From: Euperipatoides rowelli
Taxonomy: Eukaryota; Onychophora; Udeonychophora; Euonychophora; Peripatopsidae
Direction: 5' to 3' (one strand)
Length of the DNA stretch: 12,084 nucleotides
Assembly (NCBI GenBank): GCA_003024985.2
Contig: PXIH01S0007714.1
The notes beneath the pieces are model-generated. The model did not search any database. It saw nothing but the letters and a program-made list of their open reading frames with translations, and had not been told where the DNA came from. A program made the position numbers and the translations under genes. This document shows, piece by piece, positions 8,078 through 12,084 of the stretch (its first letter is position 1; each line of letters opens with the position of its first letter).

Positions 8078-8336
8078 CAATCATAAATCAAAATACCGGT
8101 ACAGGTAATTTATGTAGGGATCCCATATTTATATCGGAAAAATTCTAGACCCATTTGTAAACTAGAAAATTTGATCTTTTTTTTTTTTTTGATTGACAAA
8201 CTGATTGGAATATTTAGATATTTAAAAAAAATATGATCAATCATAAATCAAAATATACGTAATTTAGATAGGGATCCCATATTTATATATCGGNACAAAC
8301 TGATTGGAATATTTAGATATTTAAAAAAAATATGAT
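8078..8336 (+). repeat. Tandem duplication with N at a unit break
   Basis: Unit 1 (8078-8237) and unit 2 (8238-8336) are adjacent direct copies. They share CAATCATAAATCAAAATA, AGGGATCCCATATTTATA, TCGG, ACAAACTGATTGG and AATATTTAGATATTTAAAAA. Unit 1 carries 58 extra bases (8138-8195), including a T15 run, between TCGG and ACAAAC. In unit 2 that position is a single N (8294). The copies are highly similar, so the duplication is recent or partly an assembly artefact. Confidence 0.85.
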
Positions 8337-8339
8337 ATA

Positions 8340-9042
8340 GAATAAATGAAAGAATTAAACAGACACCCTACCCTCAACAATAAATTATTGATTCAAGTGT
8401 AAGCTACCAAAATAAAAATAACAGCATAACATAAACTGTTCGCTGGAAAGGTGGAGCCCTTGCAATATGCGAACACAACTTAGATTTGAGTGTGCGTTTT
8501 ATTTTATACTATGAAGGGAATGCGCATGAAAATTTACAAATGAATATGGTTAATTAGCAAGTTCAATCGAGTTTAAATATTACAAGAGAAAAATTCAACA
8601 ATTTGCCAAGTTTTTAATACGATATTTATGAGTGTAATATTAGACCTAAATGCCATATTAATAATTATATCTTGAAATCAACTTAAAATGTAAAACCGAT
8701 CATATCCTCCACCAGCAAAGAGAAAAAATTTTTTTGTCGACATTAATTTTTTTTTTTCAATTCATCAAGTCGACAATGTCCTTACAAATATTTGTAGGGA
8801 AAAATATATTTAAAAAAAACCTATAGATATTAAAGGTTTTACAAGTCTATTGATAAGGTAAAATAGCAAAAAAAAAATCCTTAGCAATGTTTGTAAACCT
8901 GCATAGTTCAATGGGATTTGAATTGAATGATGGCATCATTAATCACTTGAGGGAAGCAGTAACATATCAGTGGTAATAAAATGTTATTGTAATAAACAGT
9001 CTAATGGTGCTGGTATTTGTTTCGGCAAAAACTTTTGCACAA
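8340..9042. other. AT-rich stretch with small dyads, no gene
   Basis: No gene or RNA is supported. TTGTCGAC at 8734-8741 and GTCGACAA at 8769-8776 form exact inverted arms around an A/T-rich loop. A perfect 14-bp palindrome, TACAAATATTTGTA, follows at 8783-8796. AAAACCT/AGGTTTT at 8816-8840 is a further small stem. A 61-codon minus-strand frame at 8967-9152 crosses a transposon boundary and is rejected. Confidence 0.45.
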
Positions 9043-10248
9043 GGAAAATATTTGATGTAAAAAAAGAGGACATATTGATAAGAATTTCTTAATTTAATTA
9101 GTCTCATTAACCTTCGAGTGGTCGCGCACAAATTTTTAACATGAGCGGTCACGTGTCGTAATTTTTACGATTCATTGAATCCTATGTATAAAAGTTTCTA
9201 AATATTTGTAATAATAAAACTAGAAAAAGAAACTAAATTTATTTAATTGACTAATGAAAAATTTATTATATTATCACATTTAAATTATAATATATAAACA
9301 GAAATGATAACCAACAAACATATTTTCTTTTATGATTTTTTTTCTAAATGGCATTCATTATGCTTGTATTTACTGTATGTCCAAATAATACATTGTTAAA
9401 TATTTCAAAATCTAAATAGAAAAAAACTTAAATAGTATTTTTTGTTCTATTTTTAATCAGGAATTTTAATATTAAAAAAAAAAAATCCATCAAACAGATT
9501 TATGATTTTTTTTTTCTAAATGTCAGCTATAAAAAAATAATAAAAAAGCCAGTTTATCTTACATTTTCTATTACTGTTTCTCTGTCGTTGGAGATAGAAA
9601 TTTTTTGTTTAAATCTGCATTAAATTCTGATTTTAAAAATGTATAAGTTTATTCCTAAGTGTTTTATAATATTTGTATTACGCTACCTGAAATTCAAAAT
9701 TATTACATCAGCGTGCGCCTGTCTAAAATTTATGTCTGGATGTCTTTTTACATATAGTTTTTAAAAATAACTATAAAATGGAATATGAGCATGGTAAAAA
9801 TCTACCAATATTGTAGTGGGGAGCTAGTTTTAGGAATAGAAGGCAGAGATAAACCCACAAGACCATACACATTTTTTAGAAAATTGAGTTTGTCGTAAAC
9901 TTTGACAGCGCGCTTGCTCAAAGGTTAAGATGCAATTTTAAAATGATTAAATGTAGACTTTTAAATCAAGTTGTTCATCTATTTATTGCTGTGATTTTAA
10001 TTTTAATTTAAATATGACAACCAGCACGATGTAAAAAATAGGCCCTATTGAAAATAATTATTTAATTTAGTTAGCCTCATTCGGAAAGATGCAATTCTAA
10101 TTTTCACTAAAATATGACAACTTAAGAAAATATTTGATGTAAAAAAAGAGACTATATAAGAATACCTTAAATTAATTAACCTCCTTCTGAAAGATGTAAT
10201 TTTAAAATTATAAATGCTGTCTTTTAAATAATGTAGTTTATCTATTTA
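9043..10248 (+). repeat. Three-unit degenerate tandem array, first unit interrupted
   Basis: Units share GATGTAAAAAA, a TTTAATTTAGTTAGCCTCATT-like block, AAGATGCAATTTTAA and, in the first and third, CTTTTAAAT followed by ATCTATTTA. Unit A runs 9043-9110 and resumes at 9925-10026; unit B is 10027-10123; unit C is 10124-10248. Unit B lacks about 50 bases present in A and C. Unit A is split by the piggyBac-type element at 9111-9924. The family is not recognised and there is no coding capacity. Confidence 0.75.
9111..9924. mobile_element. Non-autonomous piggyBac-type transposon
   Basis: The 814-bp element is flanked on both sides by TTAA (9107-9110 and 9925-9928), the target site and duplication typical of the piggyBac superfamily. 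Its termini are imperfect inverted repeats: CCTTCGAGTGGTCGCGC on the left and, read inward from the right, CCTTTGAGCAAGCGCGC. Just inside the left end the terminal motif recurs in direct orientation: GAGTGGTCGCGCAC...AATTTTTA near 9116-9138 and GAGCGGTCACGTG...AATTTTTA near 9143-9167. Such subterminal repeats are common transposase-binding arrangements. The interior is AT-rich without a transposase frame, so it is MITE-like. The flanking tandem array gives an independent empty-site check: removing the element and one TTAA restores a unit matching its neighbours. Confidence 0.85.
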
Positions 10249-10411
10249 AAAAAACTAAAGGCTGTTCACTATTATTGAAATTAACAGATTGACATTAAGT
10301 TTTGGCATTATGCTTTTCAATTTAAAAAAAAGAGAAAATATCTTTACTAGAGCCTAATAGCTGAGGGAATTAGTCACAATTGCACATGTACAATCAAATT
10401 GGAAAACAGTG

Positions 10412-10535
10412 TTTTTTTTATTTACAATCCTAACCCTACCGTAACCCTATCTCTAACTACATATTAAACCCACTATTTCCCGACCCTATGATAATCTTTT
10501 AGTGAAATAATCCTTTTAGATCGATTTTGATAATT
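10412..10535 (+). repeat. CCTAACC-type dispersed repeat, copy 2
   Basis: This is the second copy of the repeat at 1921-2057, in the same direction. It shares TCCTAACC, CCGTAA, a TCTCTAACTACATATTAAAC-like stretch, CCTATGATAAT, GTGAAATAATCCTTTT and GATTTTGATAA. The interval 10249-10411 before it has no identified feature, although CATGTACAATCAAATTGG near 10385 faintly resembles sequence before copy 1. Confidence 0.75.
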
Positions 10536-10737
10536 TTTCCATCGGCCATACCATTAACCAATCAATGGGTGCAATTGTTAAAAAGCACCAATTCCATCGA
10601 CTACTAGTCTCTCCTAATACCTTTCATTAGTACGTGTTTGTGATGGATGGTGTGTAATATGCGATTACTTTCTGCTTTTTAAAAAAATTGTTATTTATCG
10701 TCTGATTTGATTGTTCTAAAATGGAAGCGAGTACCCC

Positions 10738-10914
10738 CTTCCCCATTTTTAACTGGCCACATGAATGTTTTTTTTTGTATAATCACTTCACCTATTATTT
10801 CCTATGGAAAAAATATATTTAATTTACAACAATCTGAATTTCAGGCTGATTTCCAGGAACCCCCCCACGTAAAATGAGAAATACCATTATATGTGAAATG
10901 AGAAAATGGGGAAG
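10738..10914. repeat. 12-bp inverted repeat around AT-rich core
   Basis: CTTCCCCATTTT at 10738-10749 and AAAATGGGGAAG at 10903-10914 are exact complements 153 bases apart. C runs occur inside (10861-10866) and immediately left of the arms. No target duplication was seen outside the arms. It might be the ends of a small unrecognised element or coincidence. Confidence 0.45.
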
Positions 10915-11648
10915 AAAATAAACATGAAAAAGAACAGATGTTTACTTTTTTTTAATAAATTCTAAAATTAAGAAAATCAGCTATAAATTATGTGGATATA
11001 AATAAACTGATAAATCAAACAGGAAAAAAAATATATATATTTGTAATAAGTTCCTTTTAAAAAATGATTAGTCATTCTTATTTTTTATTCAATTATAATC
11101 CAAACTTGAAATAAAATTACAGATGAATGAAAAATTTCATAGTATAATTTACTCTGATAAATTAAAAAATAAGATTTAGTACACAAATTATAAAAAAAAA
11201 CATCCTTTGAGATCATCAGTTTAACATTGAATTAAAAATTGAAATTCTTTAGAACTTTTGATAAGACAGTTAAAAAAATGTTATTTAGAAAGTCTTATAA
11301 AATATTACAGAAATAGATATTATAGAAATATTACATGTTCAACAGAACTACAATAAACCAAAAGTAAAAATCAAGAAAGGATTAAAACTACAGTAAACAA
11401 GATAATGCAAATTTGTATTTCTATTAACGAGGTTTTGTTTAAAACACAAATGACCAAAAATAAAAAGATGAAGACACCACCAAAACTGAGTATACATATT
11501 CAATAACACATTAACTACCCTGTTTGTCACGATATTAAACTTTGTCTTGGCACATATTAGTGGAATGTACACAACAAATATTAAAATATTAGCGTTTATT
11601 AAATCTTTAATATTTTACATATGAAAACAGTTGCCAGCAAAATTAGTC
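10915..11648. other. AT-rich stretch, nothing identified
   Basis: No gene, RNA or repeat is supported. A 74-codon minus-strand frame at 11348-11572 starts at ATG, but its composition is what AT-rich DNA would give by chance and it has no recognisable motif. A TACAGTA motif occurs at 11389. Confidence 0.5.
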
Positions 11649-11730
11649 TAATTAAAGGTCAAATGTAACAGATTTTTTTTTTATTATTGATTTTCAAAGA
11701 TTTTTACTAAAAAAAAACATCCAACAGAAA
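11649..11730 (-). repeat. Dispersed repeat R1, right copy
   Basis: This is the reverse-complement partner of 9-97. The 21-bp block at 11649-11669 and the block at about 11678-11701 are identical to the left copy, and similarity continues to TTTCTGTTGG (minus) against TTTCCAGTGG (plus). Together the copies face each other across about 11.5 kb. No sequence outside the repeat is shared. Confidence 0.8.
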
Positions 11731-12084
11731 AAGAAAAAAATTTAAAAAAAAAGTTATATACAATTAAATTTGTAAAATAACTGTCTTTAGCTCCTCCTCC
11801 TTAAAACAACTTTGTCCACTGTATACACCAGGGGAGATATTTTGTTACATCACTGTTCAGAGCTGAATAGAGCTTGCTATACTTAACTATATAATATTTG
11901 CTATCTGTCAGCTAAAGGCTGGAAATCATATGGACTAATTGTTTAAATACTTGTAAAAAATCTTAATAAAATTTATCCTTTGTGTTATTATGGTCCAATT
12001 TTTTTTTAAATCAAAAAGATCTTTTTACAAGTTGAACATACCTCTATTTACGTGTTAAATCATTACAAAGAAAACAGCTGTAGA
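11731..12084. other. Right edge, weakly 3' UTR-like
   Basis: From about 11785 to 11960 the base composition is less simple than usual here. It is followed by AATAAA at 11965-11970 and the G/T-rich CCTTTGTGTTATT, an arrangement seen at mRNA 3' ends. No open frame of useful length or splice acceptor supports an exon, so no gene is called. Confidence 0.25.

Noticed and set aside
8558-8572. tRNA or SINE B-box-like GTTCAATCGAG
   Set aside because: No matching A box, cloverleaf arms or Pol III terminator at the required spacing.
8967-9152. 61-codon minus-strand frame
   Set aside because: It crosses the left boundary of the piggyBac-type element, so it cannot be an ancestral gene, and no motif is recognised.
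11348-11572. 74-codon minus-strand frame starting at ATG
   Set aside because: Its hydrophobic look comes from AT-rich codons; there is no signal, motif, splice site or repeat support.
1-12084. CRISPR array, prophage or bacterial operon
   Set aside because: No regularly spaced identical repeats, no gene clusters and no ribosome-binding sites; composition and transposon types are those of an animal nuclear genome.

Overview
The window looks like non-coding, transposon-rich DNA from an animal nuclear genome. It is strongly AT-rich, roughly three quarters A+T by eye. It has many homopolymer A/T runs and short TA microsatellites. No reading frame on either strand resembles a protein family; the longest is 98 codons and lies inside a repeat. 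There are no bacterial features such as Shine-Dalgarno-led gene strings, rRNA or CRISPR arrays. The transposon types seen (hAT-like, piggyBac-like, a probable solo LTR) fit a metazoan, plausibly an invertebrate with a repeat-rich genome. I cannot name the species from sequence alone.

Layout. Positions 1-100 carry one copy of a repeat whose inverted partner lies at 11649-11730. Positions 100-1340 hold the only gene-like signal: a good splice acceptor ending at 823, a short higher-GC stretch, then UTR-like sequence reaching a Pumilio-like site joined to AATAAA at 1299-1316. This is a weak candidate for a last exon on the + strand. Positions 1780-2310 hold an inverted repeat, one copy of a CCTAACC-type dispersed repeat (second copy at 10412-10535) and a long imperfect hairpin. 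Positions 2580-3140 are a decayed, CCAATT-rich repeat field. A probable solo LTR on the minus strand occupies 3964-4268. A 703-bp hAT-type non-autonomous transposon with a perfect 8-bp target duplication occupies 5593-6295. Positions 7600-8340 hold two local tandem duplications. Positions 9043-10248 are a degenerate tandem array of three units, the first split by an 814-bp piggyBac-type element at 9111-9924 flanked by TTAA. The remainder is AT-rich DNA in which I see little.

How it fits together. There is no operon or pathway here. What can be read is an insertion history. The three-unit array existed first and a piggyBac-type element then landed in it, so the sister units show the empty site. 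The hAT element and the LTR are independent insertions whose boundaries can be read to the base. None of the elements carries a recognisable transposase or integrase, so each would have depended on enzymes encoded elsewhere. Three single N characters (5667, 5680, 8294) sit in a G-run and at a break between duplicated units, where assembly errors are likely.
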